In this document: one piece after another, positions 24,794-33,917 of the stretch | Layout of the letters: every line of letters starts with the position of its first letter | How positions within the stretch are numbered: the stretch's first letter is position 1 | Assembly (NCBI GenBank): GCA_910587105.1 | Contig: CAJUMB010000028.1 | Location: forward strand, 1 to 42,752 | Source of the DNA: an uncultured Lachnospiraceae bacterium | Lineage (GTDB): Bacteria; Bacillota; Clostridia; Lachnospirales; Lachnospiraceae | Length of the DNA stretch: 42,752 nt | Reading direction: 5' to 3' | Notes under the pieces: generated by a model | The model's database searches: none | Told to the model about the DNA's origin: nothing | What the model saw: the letters and a program-made list of their open reading frames with translations, nothing else | Program-made: the position numbers and the translations under genes

Positions 24794-27700
24794 ATGTATC
24801 ATTGCCATATTTGTTTCTATTTAGCGGGTCATTCATGCATGGCATTTGAAATATTGAAAGAGATGCCCCTGATGGAACGCTTTACATATGAATTCAAAGA
24901 GAGTGAGAAGCCGGACCGCACACTGGCGGCTGAGGCGGATATGATTTGGGTGAATCTGCAGGGAGTGGACGCCAAGGAGATGCTGCGTACACTGGTTTTG
25001 AATAGACGCAGAGAAAGTGAGATTATCCTGCTGGCAGACAGAGAGCAGATTCTTCAGCTGGAGGATGAGCTGGAAGATGTGAAGGATATCTGGACACTGC
25101 CCATGTCAGACAAGGAAATCAGATTCCGGCTGCTGAGATGGCGGCAGGCATATAAGAAAGAAAAAGATGCGTGGCTGGCGGAGCAGTACTTAGATTCCAC
25201 CATTAATAACAGTCCAAATTTGATCTGGTTTAAAGATAAGGATGGCGTACATGAGAAAGTGAATGATAGTTTTTGTGAAACTGTCAATAAGACGAAGCAG
25301 CAGGTGGAGGGGCAGCGCCATGCTTATATCTGGGATGTGGAAGAAGATGACCCGGCCTGTATAGAGTCAGAGCGCATTGTTATGAGCAGCAGGGAAACCT
25401 GTGTGTCTGAGGAAGTGGTGAAGACGGGGGAGGGCACCAGACTGCTCACCACTTATAAATCCCCGTTGTATGATCTAGATGGAAGTGTGATGGGAACTGT
25501 GGGGGTTGCCGTTGATGTAACCCAGGAGCGCGCCTATGAGCGGGAAATTATTCAGAAGAATCATACCCTGGAAACAATTTTTACCACCATGGACTGCGGT
25601 GTGATGAGCCATTCCCTGGACGGGAAACAGATTCTCAGTGTCAACAGGGCGGCGCTTAATATACTGGGATATGAGTCTCTGGAGGAATTGGCTGCAATCG
25701 GATTTGATATGGTGGCGGAATCTGTTGTGGAGGAAGACAAGGAAGAACTTCGCAGACGGATCAAAGGGCTGAAAGAGGAAGGCGACAGTGTCAGTGTGGA
25801 ATACCGGGTATGCCATAAAAGCGGGCAGATCCTTCATGTAATGGGAAATGTGAAGCTGGTGGAAGAAGACGGGGTGCTGTTCTACCAGAGGTTCCTTTTG
25901 GACTGTACGGCTCAGAAGCTGCAGGAAAAAGAGAACGAAAGACGCCACATGGAAATGATTCAGGCCCTGAGCAGCGAATATAGTCTTGTCTGTTTTGTGG
26001 ATCTATGGACAGGCAGGGGGATGGCGGTCCGGGAAGATGAGAGCGGTGTGTTTGGTTCTATATTTGAAGGCGAGATTTCTCTGGAAGAGAGTATGGGACT
26101 TTACATCGACCAATTTGTCTACAGTGATGATAAGGAGATGCTCCGCCAGGAATGGTCTGCCGCATGGATTAAAAAAGAGCTGGCAGAGAAGCCGCTGTAT
26201 TCGGTGAATTACCGGATTGTCCAGGATGGAGAAATAAAATATTATCAGGTGAAGGCAGCGCGGGCCGGGATCTGGGGGGATAACAATGGTATTGTTATGG
26301 GATTCCGCAGCGTGGACGAGGAAATGCGCAAGGAAATAGAGCAGAAAAACCTTCTGCAGGATGCCCTTTTGCAGGCAAATCGGGCAAATAAGGCCAAGAG
26401 CACGTTTCTGTCGAATATGTCCCATGATATCCGGACGCCCATGAATGCCATTGTAGGATTCACTGCGCTGGCTACCACCCACATTGATCAGAAGGATCAG
26501 GTGAAAGAGTACCTGAAGAAGATTATGACATCCGGCAATCACCTGCTGAGTCTGATTAATGACGTGCTGGATATGAGCCGGATTGAAAGCGGTAAGATAC
26601 ACCTGGAAGAGAAGCCGTGCTGTCTGCCGGATATACTCCATGGACTGCGTAACATTGTGCAGGCGGATATTCATGCAAAACAGCTGGAATTGTATATTGA
26701 TACAGTGGATGTGCTGGATGAGGAGATCTACTGCGATAAACTGCGGCTGAACCAGGTGTTGCTGAATCTCCTCAGCAATGCCGTGAAATATACAGGTGCC
26801 GGAGGCATTATCAGTGTGCGGATTGCACAGCGGGCAGGGGCACCTTCCGGTTATGCAAAATATGAGTTTCACATCAAAGATACTGGTATTGGTATGAGCG
26901 AAGAATTTGTATCCCATATTTTTGAACCTTTTGAGAGGGAGAATAACACCACAATCAGTGGAATTCAGGGAACCGGCCTTGGCATGGCGATTACAAAAAA
27001 TATTGTGGATATGATGAACGGCACCATAGAGGTGAAAAGCGAACAGGGGGTGGGGACAGAATTCGCTGTTTCCTTTATATTCCGTCTGAACTTGGATGCA
27101 AAGGAACCCCATGATATTCCTGAGCTGAAAAACTGCAGGGCTCTGGTGGTGGATGATGATTTTAATACCTGTGATACCGTATCTTATATGCTTCAGCAGA
27201 TTGGGATGCGGGCAGAATGGACATTATCCGGAAAAGAAGCTGTGCTGCGCACCCGTCAGGCGGCCATGCGGGGGGATGATTACTGTGTATACATTATTGA
27301 CTGGATGCTTCCAGACATGAATGGAGTGGAAGTCACCCGCCAGGTGCGCAAAGAAATGGGTGGGGATGTACCGATTATCGTTCTGACAGCATATGACTGG
27401 ACAGATATTGAAGAGGAGGCGAGGGAGGCAGGGGTCACGGCATTTTGCAGCAAGCCTCTGTTTATGTCGGAGCTTAGGAGCTGTCTGTATGCCATCGTGA
27501 ACACAGATGCGGAAGAAGAAAAGAAAGTGCAGAGCAGACCATCCAGGCTGCAGACCGGGCGGATCCTGCTGGCTGAAGATAATGAATTGAATCAGGAAAT
27601 TGCTGTGGAAATTCTGGGGGATGCAGGGTTTACCACAGAGGTTGCCGAAAATGGCCAGGCTGCAGTGGATATGCTGAGTCAATCCCGGCCTGGTTACTAC

Positions 27701-27931
27701 CAGCTGATTCTGATGGATGTTCAGATGCCTGTGATGAACGGCTATGAGGCTGTCAGAGTGATCCGCAATCTGGAAAATAAGGAGCTGGCCGCCATACCCA
27801 TTCTGGCAATGACTGCCAACGCCTTTGAAGAAGATAAACAAAAGGCGATTAACTGTGGGATGAATGGGCATATTGCCAAGCCCATTGATATTGATAATCT
27901 GATTGCCACTTTAAATGAAGTGCTGGCTTGA
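24794..27931 (+). CDS. Soluble PAS-containing hybrid histidine kinase with two receivers
   Basis: 1045 aa, no clear membrane segment. Order: an N-terminal receiver-like domain (1-115) that lacks an obvious phospho-acceptor aspartate, PAS (about 135-245, NLIWFKDKDGVHEKVN), PAS (about 255-380), a further PAS-like segment (about 385-510), HisKA with His544 (NMSHDIRTPMN), HATPase (SNAVKYT, GTGLGMAI), receiver 1 with Asp836 (IIDWMLPD) and receiver 2 with Asp975 (LMDVQMPV). No output domain. GGAGGAGAAGG precedes the ATG. It is a paralogue of the kinase at 18538 in its C-terminal two thirds, with long near-identical stretches around the HisKA motif. Confidence 0.92.
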   Translation: MYHCHICFYLAGHSCMAFEILKEMPLMERFTYEFKESEKPDRTLAAEADMIWVNLQGVDAKEMLRTLVLNRRRESEIILLADREQILQLEDELEDVKDIWTLPMSDKEIRFRLLRWRQAYKKEKDAWLAEQYLDSTINNSPNLIWFKDKDGVHEKVNDSFCETVNKTKQQVEGQRHAYIWDVEEDDPACIESERIVMSSRETCVSEEVVKTGEGTRLLTTYKSPLYDLDGSVMGTVGVAVDVTQERAYEREIIQKNHTLETIFTTMDCGVMSHSLDGKQILSVNRAALNILGYESLEELAAIGFDMVAESVVEEDKEELRRRIKGLKEEGDSVSVEYRVCHKSGQILHVMGNVKLVEEDGVLFYQRFLLDCTAQKLQEKENERRHMEMIQALSSEYSLVCFVDLWTGRGMAVREDESGVFGSIFEGEISLEESMGLYIDQFVYSDDKEMLRQEWSAAWIKKELAEKPLYSVNYRIVQDGEIKYYQVKAARAGIWGDNNGIVMGFRSVDEEMRKEIEQKNLLQDALLQANRANKAKSTFLSNMSHDIRTPMNAIVGFTALATTHIDQKDQVKEYLKKIMTSGNHLLSLINDVLDMSRIESGKIHLEEKPCCLPDILHGLRNIVQADIHAKQLELYIDTVDVLDEEIYCDKLRLNQVLLNLLSNAVKYTGAGGIISVRIAQRAGAPSGYAKYEFHIKDTGIGMSEEFVSHIFEPFERENNTTISGIQGTGLGMAITKNIVDMMNGTIEVKSEQGVGTEFAVSFIFRLNLDAKEPHDIPELKNCRALVVDDDFNTCDTVSYMLQQIGMRAEWTLSGKEAVLRTRQAAMRGDDYCVYIIDWMLPDMNGVEVTRQVRKEMGGDVPIIVLTAYDWTDIEEEAREAGVTAFCSKPLFMSELRSCLYAIVNTDAEEEKKVQSRPSRLQTGRILLAEDNELNQEIAVEILGDAGFTTEVAENGQAAVDMLSQSRPGYYQLILMDVQMPVMNGYEAVRVIRNLENKELAAIPILAMTANAFEEDKQKAINCGMNGHIAKPIDIDNLIATLNEVLA

Positions 27932-27935
27932 AATA

Positions 27936-27983
27936 GAGAACAGATGTGTCCGTACAGGGGCGGACGTATCTGTTCTTTTTCTT
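27936..27983 (+). terminator. Rho-independent terminator after the PAS kinase
   Basis: AGAACAGAT (27937-27945) pairs with ATCTGTTCT (27968-27976), extended inward by GTCCG/CGGAC, with a T-run after it. Confidence 0.88.
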
Positions 27984-28003
27984 GTTATCCGATCTCTTTT
28001 TTG

Positions 28004-28054
28004 TTGACAACAACAAACATATGTTCTATAATAACGAAAAAGAACGTGCGTTTG
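28004..28054 (+). promoter_or_regulatory. Consensus promoter with two LexA-like SOS boxes
   Basis: TTGACA (28004-28009) and TATAAT (28027-28032) are both perfect and 17 bases apart. The spacer carries CAAACATATGTTCT (28014-28027), 12 of 14 positions of the Gram-positive LexA consensus CGAACRNRYGTTYC. A second site, AGAACGTGCGTTTG (28041-28054), also matches 12 of 14 and lies between the start point and the gene. A repressor on either would block RNA polymerase, giving DNA-damage induction. The consensus is from the Bacillus literature; binding here is inference. Confidence 0.75.
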
Positions 28055-28061
28055 GAGTTGA

Positions 28062-29366
28062 ATGCCCATGATGATACAGGAACAGATGTCATTGGAAGAT
28101 AAGCTGCATATTTTATCGGATGCCGCCAAGTACGATGTGGCATGTACTTCCAGCGGAAATGAGAGGAAAGGGAACGGCCGGGGGATTGGAAACTGTATTT
28201 CTGCGGGAATCTGCCACAGTTTTTCCGCAGATGGAAGGTGTATTACCCTGTTGAAGATTCTTTTTACCAATGAGTGTGTGTTTGACTGCAGGTATTGTAT
28301 CAACCGCAGTTCTAACGATGTGCCCAGGGCATCCTTTACACCAGATGAAGTCTGCCGTCTTACCATCGAATTTTACCGGAGAAACTATATAGAAGGATTA
28401 TTCCTGAGTTCAGGCGTCCTTCACAGTCCGGATTATACTATGAATCTGCTGTGTGAGACCGTTTACCGTCTGCGCAGGCAGTATTCTTTTCAGGGATATA
28501 TTCATCTGAAGACAATTCCCGGGGCTTCCGCACATCTGGTGGAGCAGGCTGGCTACCTGGCAGACAGAATGAGCGTGAATCTGGAATTTCCCACTGCAGA
28601 GGGGCTGAAGCGGCTGGCTCCACATAAAAGCCGCAGGACGATTCTGGAACCCATGCGCAGAATTCAGCTGAAGTCCGGGGAGAATAAACAGGAGCTGCTG
28701 GTCTGTCCCCATACACCCCGGTTTGTGCCCGCAGGGCAGAGCACGCAGATGATTATCGGTGCATCTGGAGAGAGTGACTATCAGATTGTGTCAGTGGCAG
28801 AGGCTCTATACAAGAAGTTTTCACTGAGAAGGGTTTTTTATTCTGCTTTTGTACAGGTGAACCGGGATTTGGAGCTTCCCTCTGTTGGGGGAGAACCGCC
28901 TTTTCTGCGGGAACACCGCCTGTATCAGGCAGACTGGCTGCTGCGTTTTTATGGATTTACAGCAGACGAGTTATTGAGCCCGCAGAGGCCGAATTTCAAT
29001 ACCAGTCTGGACCCTAAGTGTGACTGGGCGCTGGGCCATCTGGAGCAATTTCCCGTGGAGGTAAACCGGGCAGATTATTACACCCTTCTCAGGGTGCCCG
29101 GAATCGGGAATAAGTCGGCCAGAAAGATTATGGGGGCCAGAAGATACGGAAGTCTGGACTTTCAGGATTTGAAAAAAATGGGAGTGGTGTTGAAACGTGC
29201 GGTTTATTTTATCACCTGCAGCGGCAGAATGATGTTCTCTTTTAAAATGGAAGAAAAGACGATTTTAGAAAAGCTGACGGAATCTTCCAGAGAGGGGGCG
29301 GCCCCCTTTGGGGAGCCATACCGCCAGTTGTCATTGTTTGCGGATATGGGATTGAAACAGGAATGA
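28062..29366 (+). CDS. Putative DNA modification/repair radical SAM protein
   Basis: 434 aa. The radical-SAM [4Fe-4S] motif is CVFDCRYC (Cys72, Cys76, Cys79), after an N-terminal CTSSGNERKG region. A C-terminal helix-hairpin-helix (LLRVPGIGNKSARKIMG, about residues 343-360) implies DNA contact. This combination matches the family annotated as radical SAM linked to uracil-DNA-glycosylase-like proteins (TIGR03916); its reaction is unknown. The next gene encodes the usual partner. The ATG at 28062 lies six bases after GGAG; one at 28068 is also possible. The SOS-type promoter supports a DNA-damage role. Confidence 0.9.
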   Translation: MPMMIQEQMSLEDKLHILSDAAKYDVACTSSGNERKGNGRGIGNCISAGICHSFSADGRCITLLKILFTNECVFDCRYCINRSSNDVPRASFTPDEVCRLTIEFYRRNYIEGLFLSSGVLHSPDYTMNLLCETVYRLRRQYSFQGYIHLKTIPGASAHLVEQAGYLADRMSVNLEFPTAEGLKRLAPHKSRRTILEPMRRIQLKSGENKQELLVCPHTPRFVPAGQSTQMIIGASGESDYQIVSVAEALYKKFSLRRVFYSAFVQVNRDLELPSVGGEPPFLREHRLYQADWLLRFYGFTADELLSPQRPNFNTSLDPKCDWALGHLEQFPVEVNRADYYTLLRVPGIGNKSARKIMGARRYGSLDFQDLKKMGVVLKRAVYFITCSGRMMFSFKMEEKTILEKLTESSREGAAPFGEPYRQLSLFADMGLKQE

Positions 29367-29388
29367 GGCGCAGTTTGGGGAGGCAGAT

Positions 29389-30156
29389 ATGGGAGCAAAA
29401 TATGTGCTGGTATGTGAGGATAGTATAGATGGTATTTTTACAGGCGTATACGATGGATGGAAATTGGGCACCCCTGGGGTGCAGGTAGAACTGCGTGTGG
29501 AGGTGGACGGCCAGACAGAGCTTTTCAGCCAGCATCTGACCATAGAGGCGGACGAGAAGAAAGCAGTGAAAGTGGCCGGGACCATTCAGCGGAAATTGGG
29601 GCAGGAGGTGTATGAGCAGCTGTGTTATGCGGCGTGTTCTGCAGATGAACAAAAGGGCACCTGTATTTACTATGCGCTGAAAGAGGGACTTGCCGGTGGA
29701 AAGGCCAATCCGAGAGTGCTGGAAAATCTCAGAAATCCATATATTTTGAAGATTTCCCGGTTACAGCTGGCAGTGTGGCACGAGATGCATCGTTTTCTGG
29801 GGTTCGTGCGTTTCCGGGAGCTCCAGAATAAAATTTTGTTTTCTGTTATCTGTCCAGATTATGCAGTACTGCCTTTGATTGCACCCCATTTTGCCGACCG
29901 TCTGCCAGGGGAGAACTGGGTGATTTACGATGAGAAGCGTGGGGATGCACTGGTGCATCCGGCTGGAGACGAATGGTATATCCTCCGCCAGGTGGAAATG
30001 AAACCATGTCAGGAGGATGCCTGCGGTGAGGAGCGGTATGAGGGACTGTGGAAGGAGTTCTGCAGAAGCATTGCTGTGTCAGAACGCAGAAATCAGAGAC
30101 GGCAGAGTCAGAATCTTCCCATAAAATACCGAAAACACCTGACTGAGTTTTGTTAA
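29389..30156 (+). CDS. Probable DNA metabolism protein, partner of the radical SAM gene (TIGR03915-like)
   Basis: 255 aa, soluble. The start region YVLVCEDSIDGIFTGVYDGW and the middle part DRLPGENWVIYDEKRGDALVH correspond to the family regularly encoded beside the radical-SAM repair protein (TIGR03915, with DUF4130). The family has been connected to uracil-DNA glycosylase-like proteins, but no catalytic residues can be pointed to here. It begins 22 bases after the radical SAM gene in the same SOS-type operon. Confidence 0.87.
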   Translation: MGAKYVLVCEDSIDGIFTGVYDGWKLGTPGVQVELRVEVDGQTELFSQHLTIEADEKKAVKVAGTIQRKLGQEVYEQLCYAACSADEQKGTCIYYALKEGLAGGKANPRVLENLRNPYILKISRLQLAVWHEMHRFLGFVRFRELQNKILFSVICPDYAVLPLIAPHFADRLPGENWVIYDEKRGDALVHPAGDEWYILRQVEMKPCQEDACGEERYEGLWKEFCRSIAVSERRNQRRQSQNLPIKYRKHLTEFC

Positions 30157-30165
30157 AAATAACTA

Positions 30166-30194
30166 TTGACAAAAATTCCCCTTAATGACATAAT
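30166..30194 (+). promoter_or_regulatory. Promoter of the HPr-like gene
   Basis: TTGACA (30166-30171) and CATAAT (30189-30194) are 17 bases apart. The leader is about 110 bases before the start codon. Confidence 0.75.
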
Positions 30195-30309
30195 AGGTCA
30201 AACCAAAAAGTACTCTGCTATGATAAAGTGCAGAGCGGTGCCGGTGCAGTGGTGTTTTGCCATATTGTACCGGGCAGTCACTTATTTCAATCATGAGGAG
30301 GTTGTTGTT

Positions 30310-30546
30310 ATGGAGATGAAGCTTAAGCTAAACGGTATCAAAGATGTGACGGAATTGGTGGCCGCGGCAGGAAAATGCGATTTTGACATTGATATTTTTT
30401 ATAACCGCGTCATTATTGACGCAAAGTCTGTTCTCGGTATTCTGAGTATGGACTTAAACAAAGTATTGACGATCAGATGCTATGGCGAGGATGAGGATTT
30501 CAAAAAAGTTTTGGAGAAGTTTGCCGTAGAGGAAGCAGCAGCCTGA
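30310..30546 (+). CDS. HPr-like protein lacking the catalytic histidine
   Basis: 78 aa with the HPr length and fold pattern. The second half (NRVIIDAKSVLGILSMDLNKVLTIRCYGEDE) keeps the region around regulatory Ser46 (AKSVLGILS), but the N-terminal active-site segment GLHARPA with His15 is absent, replaced by GIKDVTELVAAAGKCD. It cannot act as a classical PTS phosphocarrier; regulatory roles like that of Crh are conceivable but unproven. The reading frame is open back to 30166, but GAGGAGG stands eight bases before the ATG at 30310. Confidence 0.82.
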   Translation: MEMKLKLNGIKDVTELVAAAGKCDFDIDIFYNRVIIDAKSVLGILSMDLNKVLTIRCYGEDEDFKKVLEKFAVEEAAA

Positions 30547-30684
30547 TTGTGGATACAGTTGGATTTATGTGCATATAGAAAGCCTGTCCCGTTTGTTCCT
30601 CATAGTGTCTTCTGAAGATTTGTCTGCAATTGCTGTGCAGACAGCTTTGGAGTGCTGTGTGACAAAAGGGGATGGGTTTTTTTC

Positions 30685-33075
30685 GTGGAGGAGGTTTTGG
30701 AGAAAAGAATAATCAGGATATCTGTACGTAATCTGGTGGAATTCGTGCTGCGAAGCGGTGACCTGGACCGCAGGAGGAGCTCCCAGGCGGATAAGGAAGC
30801 CATGCAGAAGGGAAGCAGAATCCACCGGAAGATCCAGCGGCAGATGGGAGGGGAATACCAGGCTGAGGTTCCGCTGGTGTGGGAACAGGAATATGATGAG
30901 TTCGTTCTTCGGCTGGAGGGGCGTGCAGATGGGATTATAGCAGAAGGAAAAAAGGCTGTCTCAGGGGAGTCTATACCGGTGATTGATGAGATTAAGGGGG
31001 TTTTTTTGGATGTGAATTATATTCAGGAGCCCAGGGAGGTACATCTGGCACAGGCGAAATGTTATGCCTGTATCTATGCACAGATCAATCAGTGCCAGGA
31101 GATTGCGGTACAGATGACCTATTGTAATATGGAGACAGAGCAAATCCGCCGTTTCCACAGTGAGTATGCTGCTGATGAGCTGAAGCAGTGGTTTCAAGGG
31201 ATATTGGCATACTATCAGAAATGGGCAGAGTATCAGGTGCAGTGGCTGAATCGAAGGAATAGGTCTATGGAGGGACTGGAATTTCCGTTTCCGTACCGGC
31301 CGGGACAGAGGGACATTGTGAAAGGGGTTTATCATTCCATTGCAGTGAGAAAACAGCTGTTTGTCCAGGCACCTACCGGGGTGGGGAAGACCATGTCTGC
31401 GGTATTTCCTGCTGTCCGGGCCATGGGAGAGGGCAGGGGGGAGAAAATTTTTTACCTGACTGCCAAGAATGTGGCCCGTGTGGTGGCGGAAGAAGCGGTT
31501 TCGCTGCTGAGACAGCGGGGGCTTCTTTTCCAGGCAGTGGTTTTGACGGCCAGGGAGAAGATCTGCCCCATGGAAAAAGCCATGTGCAATCCAGACGAAT
31601 GTCCTTATGCAAAAGGACATTTTGACCGGGTCAATGAGGCCGTATTTGAATTGTGGACTCATGAAGGGGCTTTAGACAAGAAGGCTATAGAAAATCAGGC
31701 ACAGAGATGGCAGGTGTGTCCTTACGAGATGAGTCTGGACCTGGCCCTGTGGGTGGATACAATTATTTGCGATTATAATTATGTTTTTGACCCCAATGCC
31801 CATCTGCGCCGTTTTTTCGGAGAAAATTCCAAAGGTGATTATATCTTTTTGATTGATGAGGCCCATAATCTGGTGGACCGGGGAAGAGCCATGTACAGCG
31901 CGCAGCTTGACAGAAAACGTGTACTGACTGCACGCAGAAAGTTCCGTTCTCTTTCTAGGAAGCTGGGGAGGCATCTGAGTGCATTGAACCGGCAGCTTCT
32001 GGCTCTGGAGAAAGAATGTGAGACATACCGTGTGCTGGAAAATGCGGGGAACGTACCTGTTTTGGTGATGAATATCACCGGGGAACTGGAAGCGTTGATG
32101 GAAAATGATGATGTGGAGCTTACACGGGAAGAGCGGGAGGAGCTTCTGGACTTTTATTTTATCATGCGGGATTTTTTAAATATCTCAGAACTGGTAGATG
32201 AGAACTATGTAGTCTATACACAGCGGGATGAGGAGGGGGTCAGGATAAAACTTTTTTGTGTAAATCCCTCCAGAAATCTGCAGAACTATCTGGATAAAGG
32301 AGCCAGTACCGTGTTCTTTTCCGCCACATTCCACCCTATGTCTTATTACCACTCATTATTCAGCAGGAGGCAGGACGATTATGCAGTGTATGTGCAGTCG
32401 CCTTTTGACCAGGAAAACAGGTGCCTGTGTATCGGGCGGGATGTGAGCAGCCGTTATACCAGACGGGGACAGGAGGAGTATCGAAAAATTTCCGGTTATA
32501 TTTACCGGGCAGTGTCTGCAAGAATTGGCAATTATCTGGTGTTTTTTCCTTCTTATCAAATGCAGCAGGAAGTGTTACAGGAGTTCCTGGAACAATATGG
32601 GAGCCAGTCTGTCCGCTGTATCTGTCAGAGGTCAGGGATGGATGAGGGGGAGAGGGAGGAGTTCCTGGACATGTTCCTGCAGGGGAATCAGAAAGAAAGC
32701 CTTGTGGGATTCTGCGTCATGGGCGGCGTCTTTTCCGAGGGGATTGACCTGATCGGGGATAGCCTCATAGGAGTTGTGGTGGTTGGTACAGGGATTCCCC
32801 AGATCAGCTGTGAGAGGGAAATATTGAAAGCATACTACGATGAGCGGGGAGGAAAGGGATTTGACTATGCTTACCGCTATCCGGGAATGAATAAAGTGCT
32901 CCAGGCCGCAGGCCGGGTGATCCGCACGGCACAGGACAGAGGGGTGATTCTGCTTCTGGATGAGAGGTTCCTGCAGTGGGAATACCGCCGGCTGTTTCCT
33001 GCGGAATGGTCAGATTATCAGGTGTGCGTCCAGGATACCCTGGAGCAGCACCTGAAAAATTTCTGGAGCAGATGA
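30685..33075 (+). CDS. Nuclease-helicase fusion (PD-(D/E)XK plus Rad3/DinG-like helicase)
   Basis: About 796 aa. The N-terminal part (about 1-180) has a RecB/Cas4-like nuclease signature: EGRADGI followed by VIDEIKG. The rest is a superfamily 2 Rad3/XPD/DinG helicase: Walker A APTGVGKT (about residue 230), four cysteines of an iron-sulphur domain (CPMEKAMC, CPYAKGH, CPYEM), Walker B DEAHN (about 391) and a late arginine-finger motif QAAGRVIR. It unwinds 5'-3' and could trim DNA in repair. Start uncertain: GTG at 30685 or TTG at 30697; family members begin near the following IIRISVRNLVEF. It follows the SOS repair operon but shows no LexA box of its own. Confidence 0.88.
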   Translation: MEEVLEKRIIRISVRNLVEFVLRSGDLDRRRSSQADKEAMQKGSRIHRKIQRQMGGEYQAEVPLVWEQEYDEFVLRLEGRADGIIAEGKKAVSGESIPVIDEIKGVFLDVNYIQEPREVHLAQAKCYACIYAQINQCQEIAVQMTYCNMETEQIRRFHSEYAADELKQWFQGILAYYQKWAEYQVQWLNRRNRSMEGLEFPFPYRPGQRDIVKGVYHSIAVRKQLFVQAPTGVGKTMSAVFPAVRAMGEGRGEKIFYLTAKNVARVVAEEAVSLLRQRGLLFQAVVLTAREKICPMEKAMCNPDECPYAKGHFDRVNEAVFELWTHEGALDKKAIENQAQRWQVCPYEMSLDLALWVDTIICDYNYVFDPNAHLRRFFGENSKGDYIFLIDEAHNLVDRGRAMYSAQLDRKRVLTARRKFRSLSRKLGRHLSALNRQLLALEKECETYRVLENAGNVPVLVMNITGELEALMENDDVELTREEREELLDFYFIMRDFLNISELVDENYVVYTQRDEEGVRIKLFCVNPSRNLQNYLDKGASTVFFSATFHPMSYYHSLFSRRQDDYAVYVQSPFDQENRCLCIGRDVSSRYTRRGQEEYRKISGYIYRAVSARIGNYLVFFPSYQMQQEVLQEFLEQYGSQSVRCICQRSGMDEGEREEFLDMFLQGNQKESLVGFCVMGGVFSEGIDLIGDSLIGVVVVGTGIPQISCEREILKAYYDERGGKGFDYAYRYPGMNKVLQAAGRVIRTAQDRGVILLLDERFLQWEYRRLFPAEWSDYQVCVQDTLEQHLKNFWSR

Positions 33076-33082
33076 ATACAGT

Positions 33083-33904
33083 CTAATCTTCGTCAAATGC
33101 CACATCCACGGTGCCCATGCCGCATTCGATCTGCAGTTTTGACTCCGCGTCATCACCGGAGTATTCGTGGTGTCCCATGGAAAAGCTGTTCTTACCCACG
33201 TTTACAGCTCCGGCACCGCAGGTGATATCACAGTCATAGTCATCCTGGCTGTATGCTAAAGCCAGAGATACGGTGCCCATGCCACAGTCGATTTTGGTAT
33301 CTTCGCAGTCCAGGTATGACAGGTTCAGCTCTCCCACGCCGATCTCCCATTCGGATTTTTCGGACAGGATTTCTCCAGTAGAACTCAGGGAACCGGCACC
33401 CAGTTTTACTTTTAACTCATCTGCATCCAGGTTTTCTACTGTGACAGCAGCAGCTCCCATGTCCAGCTCTGCCTCATCGAAGTATTCGTCTTCCGGAAGG
33501 CAGATGCGCAGCCGGGCATTTTCCCGGATTTTCTGAGAATCTGTGGTGATTTTCAGCGTGCCTCCATCCATGAAAGTCTGGATGGACTGGGAGGGGTCGG
33601 AGAGGACTTCCACATAGATTTCATCTTCATCCGTTTCGGTCACCTCCAGCGTGCCTCTTTTAAATTCCACATCCAGGGATTCTACATCGTAATAATATTG
33701 GCGGTCGGAACCAGTATCGGACTGCCTGTTTTTTTCTGAACGGTGGATGATATCCTGGGAGGGAATGTAGAATTCCCCCTGGTCCACAGCGTTGATGAAC
33801 TGGCTCCAGGTGGCGCCCAGGGCCACGGAGGCGATAACAGAGCCAAGGCCCAGGGTAAAAAAGAGAACGGATAGTATCACACCGATTTTTATGATTGTTT
33901 TCAT
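33083..33904 (-). CDS. DUF4097 putative adhesin-like envelope protein
   Basis: 273 aa. One N-terminal membrane anchor (IGVILSVLFFTLGLGSVIA) followed by an extracytoplasmic beta-repeat region with recurring LDVEFKRGTLEV, ELDMGAAAVTVENL and IECGMGTVDVAF segments, the ladder pattern of DUF4097. Function unknown; the family often sits behind PadR and DUF1700 genes as here and is linked to envelope stress sensing. AAAGGA precedes the ATG. It converges with the helicase gene seven bases away with no visible terminator. Confidence 0.87.
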   Translation of the reverse strand: MKTIIKIGVILSVLFFTLGLGSVIASVALGATWSQFINAVDQGEFYIPSQDIIHRSEKNRQSDTGSDRQYYYDVESLDVEFKRGTLEVTETDEDEIYVEVLSDPSQSIQTFMDGGTLKITTDSQKIRENARLRICLPEDEYFDEAELDMGAAAVTVENLDADELKVKLGAGSLSSTGEILSEKSEWEIGVGELNLSYLDCEDTKIDCGMGTVSLALAYSQDDYDCDITCGAGAVNVGKNSFSMGHHEYSGDDAESKLQIECGMGTVDVAFDED

Positions 33905-33917
33905 ATATTTTCCTTTC

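Noticed and set aside
26003..27112. Long open frame (369 codons) on the minus strand inside the PAS kinase gene
   Set aside because: It lies fully antisense to conserved PAS/HisKA/HATPase coding sequence, has no ribosome site, and its translation is cysteine/histidine-rich without family resemblance.
27224..27871. 215-codon minus-strand frame inside the receiver domains
   Set aside because: Antisense to intact receiver motifs; a codon-bias artefact.
30961..31662. 233-codon minus-strand frame inside the helicase gene
   Set aside because: Overlaps the Walker A and Fe-S region of a clear helicase; no start signals.
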